A DNA stretch of 64,000 bases. Source: Lotus japonicus (Eukaryota; Streptophyta; Magnoliopsida; Fabales; Fabaceae). Under the pieces are notes generated by a model, which made no database searches, was not told the DNA's origin, and worked only from the letters and a program-made list of their open reading frames with translations. The position numbers were made by a program, and so were the translations under genes. Positions 20,301 through 30,686 of this stretch are shown here, piece after piece (the first letter of the stretch is position 1; every line of letters begins with the position of its first letter). The stretch lies in NCBI RefSeq assembly GCF_012489685.1, contig NC_080044.1, positions 26,764,369-26,828,368 on the forward strand, in the 5' to 3' direction.

Positions 20301-20307
20301 TATATAA
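20301..20307 (+). promoter_or_regulatory. TATA box of the kelch F-box gene
   Basis: TATATAA at 20301, about 105 bases before the start codon, followed by a C-rich leader. An RY-type motif CATGCAT occurs at 20243-20249. Confidence 0.65.
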
Positions 20308-20406
20308 ACCCCTCTCAGTGCACACTTTCCTACTCATTCATTCTTACTCAAAAAGAAAACACAAAGCCCCACTTCAAAACAAAACCAACACACTACACTT
20401 ATTGCG

Positions 20407-21528
20407 ATGGCAACAAACGAGAGAGAAGCTCCAATCCATGGAGACATCTTAGAGGCCATACTCTCGCACGTGCCTCTCATCCACCTTGTGCCAGCTCGTC
20501 ACGTGTCAAAGTCCTGGAAGCGTGCCTTGTCTAGCTCCCTCCGCCACGTCAGCCCCGTCAAGCCGTGGCTCACGGTGCACACCCAGAGCCCCCGTGCCCC
20601 GCACGTGACAACCTCCCACGCGTACGATCCACGCTCACGCTCCTGGATTCAGATCCACGCGCCGCCCTCCAGCCAGTCTTCCTCCCCCCTCCGCTCGTCA
20701 CACTCCACTCTCATCTACACCCTCTCACCCACAGGCTTCTCCTTCTCCCTCGACCCCCTAGGCCTCGAGTGGCACCACGCGCCACCCCCGCGGGTGTGGC
20801 GAGTTGACCCAGTCGTCGCCTGTGTTGGCGGATGCATCATCGTTGCCGGCGGCGCGTGCGACTTCGAGGACGACCCCCTGGCGGTTGAGATGTACGACGC
20901 GGGATCCCGCACTTGGTCCCGTTGCGAGTCCATGCCGGAGATCCTGAAAGGCTCCACGGCGTCGACGTGGCTCTCGGTAGCCGTCGCCGGTGACCGGGTG
21001 CACGTGACGGAGAAAAACTCCGGCGTGACGTACTCGTTTGACAGCGAGACGAAGTCGTGGCTGGGGCCGTACGAACTGCGGCCGGAGGAGGGCGTTTTCT
21101 ACTGCGTCACGGGAACGGTGAGGGGGCGATTGGTGGTGGCGGGGATGGTCGGAGAAGCGGAGAACGTGAAAGGGGTGAAATTGTGGGAAGTGAAAGGGGA
21201 ATTGGGGATAGGGTCGAAGTATTGGTGTGAGGAATTGGGGGCGATGCCGAAGGCTATGGTGGCGAAGATGAAGGGTGATGATGGTTGCGGTGTGATGGCG
21301 TCGATTTCGGTGACTACGGTGGGGGATTATGTTTATCTGGTGAACCTATGGGAACCGGAGGAGATGGTGGTGTGCGAGTTTGCAGACAGGGGAGGTTGCG
21401 CGTGGCGGAGCGTGAGGAATGAGGCGGTGGCGCGAATGGAGAGGATGGTGTTTTGCGGCGGATATGTGGGGGTGGAGGATTTGGAGTGCGCGGTGGCGCA
21501 GAAGAATTGCAAGTTTGCGTTGCAGTAA
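20407..21528 (+). CDS. Kelch-repeat F-box protein, At1g23390-like
   Basis: A 373-residue intronless frame starting at the first ATG after the TATA box. Residues 9-45 form an F-box (HGDILEAILSHVPLIHLVPA then RHVSKSWKRAL), which would bind SKP1 in an SCF ubiquitin ligase. The rest contains kelch-type motifs, such as CIIVAGGACDF followed by YDAGSRTW, and SFDSETKSW, forming a substrate-binding beta-propeller. Overall it resembles Arabidopsis At1g23390, reported to direct chalcone synthase to degradation; applying that function here is inference. The coding sequence is strongly GC-rich, shifting from C-rich in the first half to G-rich in the second. No frame breaks are seen, and length is close to the family norm. 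Upstream lie a TATA box and a cluster of three MITEs. This is the best-supported host gene of the window. Confidence 0.92.
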   Translation: MATNEREAPIHGDILEAILSHVPLIHLVPARHVSKSWKRALSSSLRHVSPVKPWLTVHTQSPRAPHVTTSHAYDPRSRSWIQIHAPPSSQSSSPLRSSHSTLIYTLSPTGFSFSLDPLGLEWHHAPPPRVWRVDPVVACVGGCIIVAGGACDFEDDPLAVEMYDAGSRTWSRCESMPEILKGSTASTWLSVAVAGDRVHVTEKNSGVTYSFDSETKSWLGPYELRPEEGVFYCVTGTVRGRLVVAGMVGEAENVKGVKLWEVKGELGIGSKYWCEELGAMPKAMVAKMKGDDGCGVMASISVTTVGDYVYLVNLWEPEEMVVCEFADRGGCAWRSVRNEAVARMERMVFCGGYVGVEDLECAVAQKNCKFALQ

Positions 21529-22655
21529 AAGAAAAATGAAGTATTGCTGTAGATTGAGTAAAAAACATGGAAGGGAGTAAAAAACATGGAACGGTGCAAT
21601 TTCAAATTGAAAAATCAGATTTTACAGTGAGGTAATTTTGGTGGATAAGTGAAAAGTGATGAGATAAGGAGTGTTATGGATAAGACAAGGATAAGGATAT
21701 AAAATAAATGAAGAGGGCAGAGAATGTAGTAAGTACTCGTAGCTGTTCTAAGCAGCAGCTCTCGTAAGAGAGACCTTTTGGCTATACTTCTACATCTATG
21801 TTGTGATGTGGGGCAGCATGTACCCTCATTTATGTAGTTGTATAAACTTGTATTCATGTTATTTTCACATCATAAATGAATGCCTTTAATTAGAACTATC
21901 AGCGTAAAGGAAATTTGCATAATTGGAAAGTTAAAGTTAGTGGGATTTTTTTTTTTGCACATCGGAAAATTAGAGTTAGAAGAGCAAAACTTTTATTCAA
22001 ATTGACAAGCACAAGGTGTGCCAGAACATAAGTACAGATACAGATGACTCGAGAAAGGATGTACACGTCTAAACCATGCTTTGTGAGGAATGGTGAATTC
22101 AAAATAACAAACTCTATCACAGTGAAAAATGAATTGAACAAGTCTTAAACATGTTTGGGTCCTAAAATTGTAAGAGGTATAAAATTGGGTTCTTGAAAAA
22201 AAATTCTTTGAAATGTCATTTTTATACTTTTTTTAATCAAATTAAGTCATTTTCATCAATTTTGACTAGTCAACGATCTAGTAGTGAGCATAGTCAACAG
22301 AGGCATCCATGTGAATTTGCATCAATTTTAGTCTTTGTAAATTTTTTTAATTCATATTTAAGTCTACTCTTCCCCCATCTGAAGAGCCTCATTAAAATAT
22401 GGTAACTATATTGCAAATGAAGAGCCTCATTAAAATCCCCAAGGAAAACCCATTGGAAAAAACCCTTAGGGGGAAAAAGAGTACTCAACACATGCCCATA
22501 CCAAACAAAACAGAAATACCCAGCTAGGACAAACATCACTCCATGCATAGCCGTAGCACATAGATTACACGGGAGGACAATAACTAAGTTGGATCAAAAT
22601 ACAACATATCTGTGACCTTCAAATATACTACAGATAGAGCATAACAAGCACCTGT
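21529..22655. other. 3' flank of the F-box gene and repeat-like spacer
   Basis: 21529 to about 21890 probably holds the 3' UTR; it contains a duplicated gtaaaaaacatggaa. Around 22415-22490, agcctcattaaaatccccaa and related sequence resembles leader-type sequence found near Gypsy elements (compare 54209-54240). No gene was recognised. Confidence 0.35.
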
Positions 22656-22962
22656 TAGGACTGTTCATGGTTCTCTGAGAACCGAAGCTAACAAAAAATC
22701 GAACCGAAAACCGAACCGTTTAAGAACCGAACCTTTAAGAACCGAACCGAACTCGAACCTAAATTGAAAAACCGGTTCGGTTCGGTTCGAACCATACTAT
22801 AAATATGCATGTTTTACCGAACTGGTTAACCGAAATTTGAAACCGGTTCGATTCGGTTCGAACCATACTATATCGGTTCGGTTCAGTTCTCTCGAACCAA
22901 AATTTTGGTTCAGGTTCAGTTCGGTTCGGTTCAAGCAAAGAACCGAACCATGAACAGTCCTA
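22656..22962. mobile_element. Palindrome-rich hAT-like MITE, 307 bp
   Basis: TAGGACTGTTCATGGTTC at the left end is exactly complementary to GAACCATGAACAGTCCTA at the right end (18 bp). The interior is built from alternating gaaccgaacc and ggttcggttc motifs, so most of the element can fold back. Flanks gcacctgt and caccctgt are similar but not identical, consistent with a decayed 8-bp target duplication. Confidence 0.75.
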
Positions 22963-23384
22963 CACCCTGTAAATGATATCCAATGACGCGTTCCATGGTC
23001 TTTATCAAAAATAATTCCCTGTATGTGTGTTACGAACCTGAAATTAAACAAGGTGGGGTATAAGTCGGACCTTGCGCGACGGTTGGAACAAAGACACATT
23101 TAATTGTAAATTCAAATGTGGTAGATGAAACGGATGAGCTTCTCCCAATTATGTCTGGTAATAGAATAGGCATCAATCCTCCTATTTGCCAGGTAAACTG
23201 GGCTTTTATGGACAAGCTACTCTGGATATTGGTAACTCACCCTGCCGGATCTTTCTCAGAGTAACTTAATGCAAGTCTTTACCTTTGGCTAGATATAGAG
23301 TCAAGTGAGGCGGTTTTCTTATCTCTGTAAAATGCTCTAATAATGAGGTTTTTAAGCAAGCTGACTGGGGAATAAAAACCTTCC

Positions 23385-23740
23385 ATATATCAGTAAGCGC
23401 CAACAGAGTTGTTCAGATCATACAAAGGCCTTGAATTATTATACCCCCATTTTGCAAGAGCATCCGCCTCTCCATGGCCTGATCCTTCTACTAAGGATGA
23501 GCCGCTTTCAATGATTAGATTATGACTAAGATGTTGTTGGCATAATGAGAGAACCTCCTGAATTACCACAAATCCAGCTTCAAAAGTAAATCCAGAGCCA
23601 ATGTTTTTGGAGAAGAGGATCTATCTGGGAATTTTTGGGAATTTTTAAAATTCCACCAAATCCACGCAACCCCAGGCAACCCTTCACTGTCCCAACGACA
23701 TATACCTTCCAAACACAACTCCACTTTAGCTTTTTTTATA
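23385..23740 (-). pseudogene. LINE C-terminal RNase H fragment
   Basis: The minus frame reads VVIQEVLSLC, then NLIIESGSSLVEG and GHGEADALAKWG, then a stop. This matches the C-terminal RNase H of plant LINEs, with the II(E)SxS and ADALAK motifs. Further upstream KKAKVELCLEG is in keeping with the same domain, but the frame is not continuous. This LINE type is distinct from the one at 3939, which lacks RNase H. The fragment is truncated at both ends. Confidence 0.5.
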
Positions 23741-25084
23741 TCCTCTCGAATTGATCGTCTAAATGGTCCATTAAACTGTAGGCGTCGGTCTTTTACGTCC
23801 ATGAACTCAAAAAATGGCTCAAATAACCCCTGAAGTTGTAACCGTCTGTCATAGTTGTCCTTTTCCACATTTTCCGTTAGTCCCTGGGACAAAAAATGCT
23901 CATGTGTCACATTATATGTCACGTGGGTTTAAATTTGGTCCCCGACACTATCAATTTAGTCCCTGCGACAGGTTGAAAAATCAATTAAAAAAACCAAATA
24001 CAAAATAGTGGTAAATGTTATGTTATTATTGATAGGAAATTACTTTTATATGTTGAGATGAAAATGTTGAGATGAAGATTGAATTCCTCTTACAATCTCA
24101 GAACCCCAAGCATATTTAAGCCATTGAAGAATGGTAAATGTTATGTTATTATTGATATCAAACTATTTTATATGTATATCATTACGACTAATTTTGTTAC
24201 AACTGAACATAGAATTACATTTCAAAAAAAAAAAAACATAGAATTAACTTGCTACTCAATAGAAAGTAGAAAAGTTATCATTGAAGATAATAACTTCTGT
24301 TTAACTTGCTGCTACTAATTTGTTGCTAACTTGCTGTTACTAACTGGGAAGTTGTCATCTGTTTAACTACTATATATACACCCGATTATGCATGCCCCAA
24401 GAGCAAGAGAATGTATGGTATTATTTCTCATCTTGGAATGAATAAAGCGAAAAACATATGCAAATAATTTGGTGAAGCTAGTTGTAGCTTTGATGGGACT
24501 AGTAAAAGGTGAATGAAACGTTCATAGATTTTCAGATCTGGATTCTCCCCGGTGAATCCCCTATACAGGCTCTCGCCATCAGCAAAGTCAGCCGCATGAA
24601 AGATCCTACGATGATATATATAGCCAGTGCTGCTGAAAATATATTAATGTTTATAGCTTGCCACATCGTCGAAATGATAATTATGAATGTGTTGTTTCAT
24701 CGCAGTTTCTATTTCATCATTATTTTTTTTTATACATTGGATAGATAAATTGCATTATGGATCTTCCATTTCCCAACTCATATCTCCCCAAACTTTTATC
24801 ACTTGAGCTATACTTCAGAGATATTTCATCATTTCATTTATTTGTTAATTGTTATCTCATTTTTCTTCAAATGTCTGGGAAAATAAAAAAATTATATATT
24901 TTTTATTTTTTTATTTAAATAAATTTTTTTTTTCAAATCAAGTAACTGTTAGACTAATTATTCACCTAACTGTCAACATACTAGGTGTGTTTAGGAGTTT
25001 GATGACGAACCTTATAATTGATTTCAAAGCACAATATATAGTGGAGAATTGATTTTCACATGTTTTTGTTTTTGACACTATCTA
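23741..25084. other. Repeat-derived spacer, no gene recognised
   Basis: 23770-23985 contains phrases such as aatttagtccctgcgacagg and gtccctgggac typical of short interspersed plant repeats, but clear ends were not found. 24340-24460 (ctactatatatacaccc followed by agagcaagagaatgtatgg) looks like part of a Copia LTR. gttatgttattattgata occurs twice (24017 and 24138). Confidence 0.35.
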
Positions 25085-25722
25085 TCATAATCAATTATGA
25101 TCTCTAGACCGTCTCGCGACTTGGGTCAGGCGAACGTGGCACCTTTATCAGGTCAGCAACGCTACTTCAAGAGGATCATCCATCCACAATCACGCAAGAG
25201 TTAATACAATATAGTAGGAGATCCTTCCGCAATCACGCAAGAGTCAATACAGTAGTAGGAGATCCTTTCGCAAATCACATAAGAGTCAACATAACAATGG
25301 ACATAGGAGCGCAGTCTGCCCCCTTTGGTCAGCCGACTGTGTAATAGACATAGGAGCTAGGGTTAGGATGTTAACCCACTATAAAAGGGGGGCTTCCATG
25401 AAGATCCATCCTTTTGATACCTGAGCAATATACTAGTCTTTATCATTTGTCTTACTTACTGAAAGTTCATTCGTGAACATTGGCGCCCACTGTGAGGCCT
25501 CGGTAAAACTCTTCCCGAGTCCTCAAGGAATATTAGTCTTACTACCGACCTAGAACGAGCATGGGGGATACTAGATCTCACGTCCATGGCTCTAATGGCC
25601 CGACTCTACAAACGGACGAGGCCATAAACGCATTGATGGCCAAGGTACAACAGCAGAACATGCGATACAAGCCTAGATCGCTGGGATGGAAGAGCTCCGC
25701 TAGCAGAACCAGGCGTTGCAGG
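25085..25722 (+). mobile_element. Truncated Gypsy element: LTR end, primer-binding site and Gag start
   Basis: An LTR 3' part includes a repeated tccgcaatcacgcaagagt block (25190-25290) and a TATA box (ccactataaaagggggg, about 25377-25393), ending ...tcgtgaaca at 25479. A primer-binding site TGGCGCCCACTGTG follows at 25481. A Gag frame opens at 25561 with ATG (MGDTRSHVHGSNGPTLQTDE) but is cut after about 54 codons where another repeat begins. The layout LTR, binding site, leader, Gag fits a Tat-like Gypsy relic. Confidence 0.6.
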
Positions 25723-26405
25723 TGTAAGAGCCTGATTTTATTATAAATATTATTTATTTTAAATAAATAGTACTGAGTGAATTTTTAGTAATTGTTGAGT
25801 TACTGTGGGTGATTATGCGTGTGGTATTTTATCTATGTCTGTGAATTTTCAGAAAAGCCACACATATCTTTCTTACATTCACAATACACACCAAAAATAA
25901 GGATTCACGTGAGAGCAAGGCTAGAGAGAAGGGTTTTGCATGAAAGAGCCAAGGGAGAAGAAGAACTCGCGTGAGGCACAAAGAAAGGGAGAGGATTCGT
26001 GACTCACTATCATCACTCATCTTCTTTTCTTTTCGACTTTTGGCTAAGGTGAGGGAAACTTCAGTCCGGGTAGAGGTCTAGGGTTGTTTTTGATGCATGC
26101 TTCTGTGATAATATTCGTGTATGTGAAGTCTTTTGATGTTGTTAAACCTTGATGAGTATGCATGAGGATATGATAAAGTTACTGTTTTTATTTCTTAAAA
26201 GTGTTGGATGCCATGAATATATGATTCTTATTTGAAGAGCATGCTAAATTTGATGTCAAAGTTCATGTCGTGTTGCTTTGCCTTATGCTATGCGTGTAAC
26301 GTGAGAATATGTGATGTCAAGATTGATGCTAAGTTGCTGTATTGTATGCGTGTGATATGAAATAGTTGTATTTCTGCTCTTAAAGCACTATTTACGCGAA
26401 ATTCA
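25723..26405 (+). repeat. LTR-like fragment nested in the Gag relic
   Basis: TGTAAGAGCCTGATTTTA starts abruptly inside the Gag reading frame at 25723, resembling the start of the LTRs at 56245 (TGTAAGACCCAAG). Like those, it contains an AG-rich transcribed-looking part and a donor-like aaggtgagg (about 26046). Its right end was not identified, so it is either a truncated LTR or a solo LTR with a diverged terminus. Confidence 0.4.
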
Positions 26406-26408
26406 AAA

Positions 26409-26600
26409 TCTTTAGGCTATGTTTGGATTGATGAAACATAATGGAGCGGAATATAATGGAATGGATTGGAGCAGAGCGGAATGGGAAAAAAATCTCATCC
26501 ATTATTTGGGTATTTCATGATGGAGCGGAACAAAGTTACCACTCCATTATTTGGATGATGGACGGAACAGAATGAGTTATAACTTTTTATTCCTATATTA
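26409..26600. repeat. MITE fragment
   Basis: GGCTATGTTTGGATTG begins a block of gagcggaat and ccattatttgg motifs in both orientations, the pattern of a common plant foldback repeat. A matching right terminus was not found. Confidence 0.4.
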
Positions 26601-27198
26601 CCCTTACTTCAAAATAAAAGATCATCTTTAAACTACTTAAATAATTAAGAAAATAATTATCCTTGCTGAAATCTCACTCGAATTAGCTTATACTCTCACC
26701 ATCTATCTACATTAAAACATATAATATGTCAATTCTTTCTATGAAATATACTGAATAAAAGAACACTATCAATTAAAGCAAAAAAAAAAAAATTAAAGCA
26801 AAATAAGGCTGTTACAAGAACAAGACCAATACTGCAAAGGCAGGGAGGCATCCAAATGTACTCTCGAATGCCACACCAACAACAATGCATTCCAAGGCCA
26901 AAGAAAGAAAACAATCATGACAGTGGAATACAGTAGAACCAACAAGCTATGTACCCAGCCAGGGAGCCCATGACACAAACATGCCTAAGAACTCAAACAA
27001 CCAGCAATCAGCACAATCTGCAACGCTGAGACAATGCACACAAGAGGGTTCCTTTTACTAGATATGTTACGTCCTTTTGCTAAATATCCAACCACAATAG
27101 TAATGCCGTAAATCTACTTTTGACTAATTTATTGAACACTAACCAGGAATTTATAAGAAAAAAATTAACAAATCAATTAGCACAAAACAGGTGAAGAA
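26601..27198. other. Spacer with probable LINE-derived sequence
   Basis: An A-run (26781-26792) with a duplicated attaaagcaaaa, followed by caagaacaagaccaatactg, has the look of LINE or other retroposon 3' sequence. No coding domain was recognised. Confidence 0.3.
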
Positions 27199-28074
27199 TG
27201 TAATTCAGGTTCCCTGTAGTACGAATGTTCTGCACGATGCTAGGACAATAGGTTCGACAATCGCTTAACAGTAAAACAGAACTTAAACCAGAAACAACAA
27301 AACACAAGAATTGTTAACCCAGTTCAGTGAAAAACTTTCACCTACGTCTGGAGGGTTTGCACCCAAAGAAAGGAAATCCACTATCTCAAGATTCAGGAAT
27401 TACAGACACTCATGAACACATCAGTTCATAGTTCACTTCCTAATCTACCCAGTGTATTTCTACTTAGAATCTCAACCTAAGTATGAGAGCCCCTCTCACT
27501 TTCTCTCAATCACTGCCACAATGATTGGTGAATATAATGAACAATCAGAGTTTGAACGCAATCAAACACACAGAACCCTTCTTTGCTTTATAGAATCAGT
27601 GAGCAAAGAGGATTCACAACTAATAAAGGACAAAGCACAATCACAAATCCTAAAACACTTGATCTCTCTCTCTTAGCTTCGGTGGTCTTCATGTTTTAGG
27701 TCTTCATCCTTTTATAGACTTCAGCAGCGGTAGCATGGGCTCTAGGGTTAGCATGGGCTGAAGTAACAGATTGCAGCAACAACAATTCAAAACGCAATCT
27801 TGATAGATTTTGTTTACTTATTGCACAAGTAAAGATAGAATCCAATCTTTTAACAAAGATTGTTTCAACAAATAACAACCCATAATTAAAACCCTTATGG
27901 AATAGCTACTTGCACCTTAAGTAACTCGAAAACATATCTTCAGATAATCTTCAGAGGGCCCACAACAGAAACTCAAGCTAAGGACTGATGCCCTAGCTTC
28001 ACGGAATCAGATGCCACGACATCTGCTTCGACAATCAGTTGTTTTGACAAAATGCAAGGCAACATGTACCAACA
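27199..28074 (-). repeat. 3' LTR of the Copia element
   Basis: On the minus strand a purine tract (aaagggggagat) directly precedes TGTTGGTACATG at 28074. The LTR contains the aactgggttaacaattc and gtgaaagtttttcactg region seen in SIRE-type LTRs. The exact right terminus is uncertain; TG...CA termini would place it at 27199. Confidence 0.6.
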
Positions 28075-28616
28075 ATCTCCCCCTTTGTCAAATTTTGTCT
28101 AAAACAACACATAAACCAGAGAGGATAAAAATAGAGAATCAATTCTCCCCCTTAAGCATAGCTCCCCCTCAAATGCTGCATCCATACCAACAACTAGCAT
28201 AGCTGGAACATTACACTTAGCAGCAAAAACACACAAACAAAAGTACAATCAGGCCTTAGCATATGATGACTCCACAATAGATCAGCTTGAACATCAACAT
28301 ATCAGAAATACTATCAGAAGCTACTTGCACATAAGCTATCCACATAAAACCCGAAGATGCGACATGAAACAAAACATAGCCATTGTCTTGAACTTGTCTT
28401 CAAATAAAACAGACCAAAGCTAACACTAGCAAAACACATAGTCTTCTCAGTAGCAACATAGGTCTTCTTAGTAGCAACACAAATTATTACAAGCCATAGC
28501 AGATAGAATCTTCAAATCTTCAAACTACAAAGTACTCCCATTTTTTAGCACAAATTTGCAAAGGGTGCACAAATACATCCAAAAACAAACGACAATAGCA
28601 GAAGTACATAGCAATC

Positions 28617-30449
28617 TAGTCTTCGGAACTAGATTCCTCTCCAGACTCTTCTGCACTTTTCTCTGCACTCTCATCAGACCCTTCCTCCTCTTCATTGCTC
28701 CCAGCCTGAGCAGCAGTAGCAGCAGCACTTTACTCACCTCCTTGGCGTTCTTCTTCCTGCAGCTTGAGAAGCAAAGCATCAACCTTGAGCTTCCTGGCAG
28801 TGCTCACCCTAATTGTCTTCTACAAAGCCTTGGAGACTTCCTGTAATTCATCAATGATGGCCTGAGTGCCAGATTCAGACACAGGAGGGGCAGATGTCCT
28901 GCTGGTTGGCATGGCAATATCAAGGACATGTGGCTCCATAAACAAACGTTGATCCAAAGTGATTGGAACTCCACGAGACATAGCCACTTCATCAGCCCTA
29001 AGAATCTGAGGATGTTGCTTGATAATGATCTCAGTAAGAAGTGAGGGAAAAGAAACAGGCAGCTTCACAGCACAAGTATCAGCATGCTTCAATGTCTGCT
29101 CAAAAACAAAAGCACCAAAATCAAATGCAATAGACTTGCCAATCCTATAGATCAACTTGGCAAGGGTTGCAGAAACACCAGAGGTATGCTTAGTAGGAAC
29201 CCAATTCACAACACCAATCCTGTTAAGGATTGCATACTTCACACTGAGATTTCCAGTGGACAACAATCTCTTGATGGGTCACTTCTTCACATGTACAGCA
29301 GTAAGTTCCTTGGCAACATCATCCATGGAAACTTCCTCATCAGCAAATTCAATAGCACTTCTTCCAAGTGCTTGATTTATCACAGCAGGTGAGAACACAA
29401 CACATTCAGCCCTCACAAAAACCTTCCTGAATTCATCACTCTCAGGCAGTCCAACATCCACAGAGAGATTCACCAAGAACTCTCTCACAAGCTTCTCATA
29501 GCACCTTCCAACATTCTGGATAGTCTTCATCAGACCTGTTTTCTCAATAAGTGCAATAACATCTCTGCATTCAAGAACATCAGGGCCAACTTCCCTTTCC
29601 TTGGCCATTCTTCTCTTACAAACAAACTTCCACTTCTGTACATTCTCTTCCAAGTGAAAAGACACTCTATCAATAGGAACAGCAGGAACATTTTGAGGAA
29701 TACGCTTACCAAAAAACTTCTTTTACTCAGAGGGTCGAATGTCATGGACATCGCCTTCAGCATCTGACTCAGAGTCTTCAACATCAACTGGAATCTTCCT
29801 TTTCTTCTTCTCACTTGGAGTCTTGACAGCCTTTTGCTTTCCCTTATCCTTCACACTTGCTTGTCTAGATTTGTAGGTTACAGGAGATGACTTGGATCTC
29901 TTTGGTGGAGTAGGAGTGACTTCAGGTGTAGAGACCCTTCTTTTTCTTTTCATCCTGGCAGCAATGCTATCAGGAATGGACTTTACCAGGGGCACATCAT
30001 CAAAATCATCATCAGAGATGTCCTGAACAGGGGCTGGAGCCTGGGTTGGCTCTGCAGAATTGGTATCCTCAGAAGATGGTAGCCTTGCTTGAATCTTCAA
30101 GAGAAGTGGACTCCTTTCCATAATTTTCTTGATCAGAAATTTCCTGAGACACATATGTCTCAACATCGGGCACAACATCAGGAAGCGATTTCACAAGAGA
30201 GTCTTCAACATTGATTTCCTCTTCATCAGTAACATCCTCACAGAGAGGGACATTGGTGGGTTCTTTGTTCTGAACCTTGGACATGTAGGTCTTTCTTGCT
30301 AGGTATCTTGTCTTCGTCTTCTCAAGAGATTTCTTTTACACAGAAGATGGTTGGGAAGAACCACTCTTCAAACCCATGCATTTAACTCCTTTAGCAATTC
30401 TTTCAATCTTTGCCTTGACGGAGTCATTCTTTCCTAAACTTTGAGACAT
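28617..30449 (-). pseudogene. Env-like protein region of the SIRE-type element
   Basis: Starts at ATG 30449 (MSQSLGKNDSVKAKIER) after the pol stop. It continues through an acidic and basic N-terminal part (RMKRKRRVSTPE, EKKKRKIPVDVEDSESDAEG), a conserved-looking middle (YEKLVREFLVNLS, VFSPAVINQALGR) and a C-terminal part ending in a coiled segment (RKLKVDALLLKLQEEE) plus an acidic tail. The frame is broken by stops near 30336, 29723, 29279 and 28820 and by one frameshift between about 30178 and 30069. SIRE elements carry such an ORF between pol and the 3' LTR; no envelope function is demonstrated for it. The call rests on position and on resemblance of the middle region. Confidence 0.65.
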
Positions 30450-30686
30450 GATGAAATGAGAGCAAACACAAACAGAGCACAGAACGATGAAGAAGAATTG
30501 AAAATGAGAGATAATGAGTCTTGAAGAAAATAGATGAACAAGCGGTTGAGAGAACACAATTTGCCCGTTGGAGGTAGTTATAGGGCAAGTGAACCATAAA
30601 GCAACCTTCTCTCTGCTGATGTCACAACGACAGTTAATGATGACCAAAAATAAACTAGTCGTTGACACAATAGGGCATGCTAATTG

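Noticed and set aside
20715..21605. Several minus-strand open frames opposite the F-box gene
   Set aside because: They result from the GC-rich coding sequence on the plus strand; the F-box frame explains the region.
24509..24748. An 79-codon open frame
   Set aside because: No recognised domain, no promoter or splice support, AT-rich end; treated as chance.
28617..30449. A functional envelope gene
   Set aside because: Multiple stops and a frameshift break it, and it lies within a dead Copia element; similarity is only to SIRE env-like ORFs.
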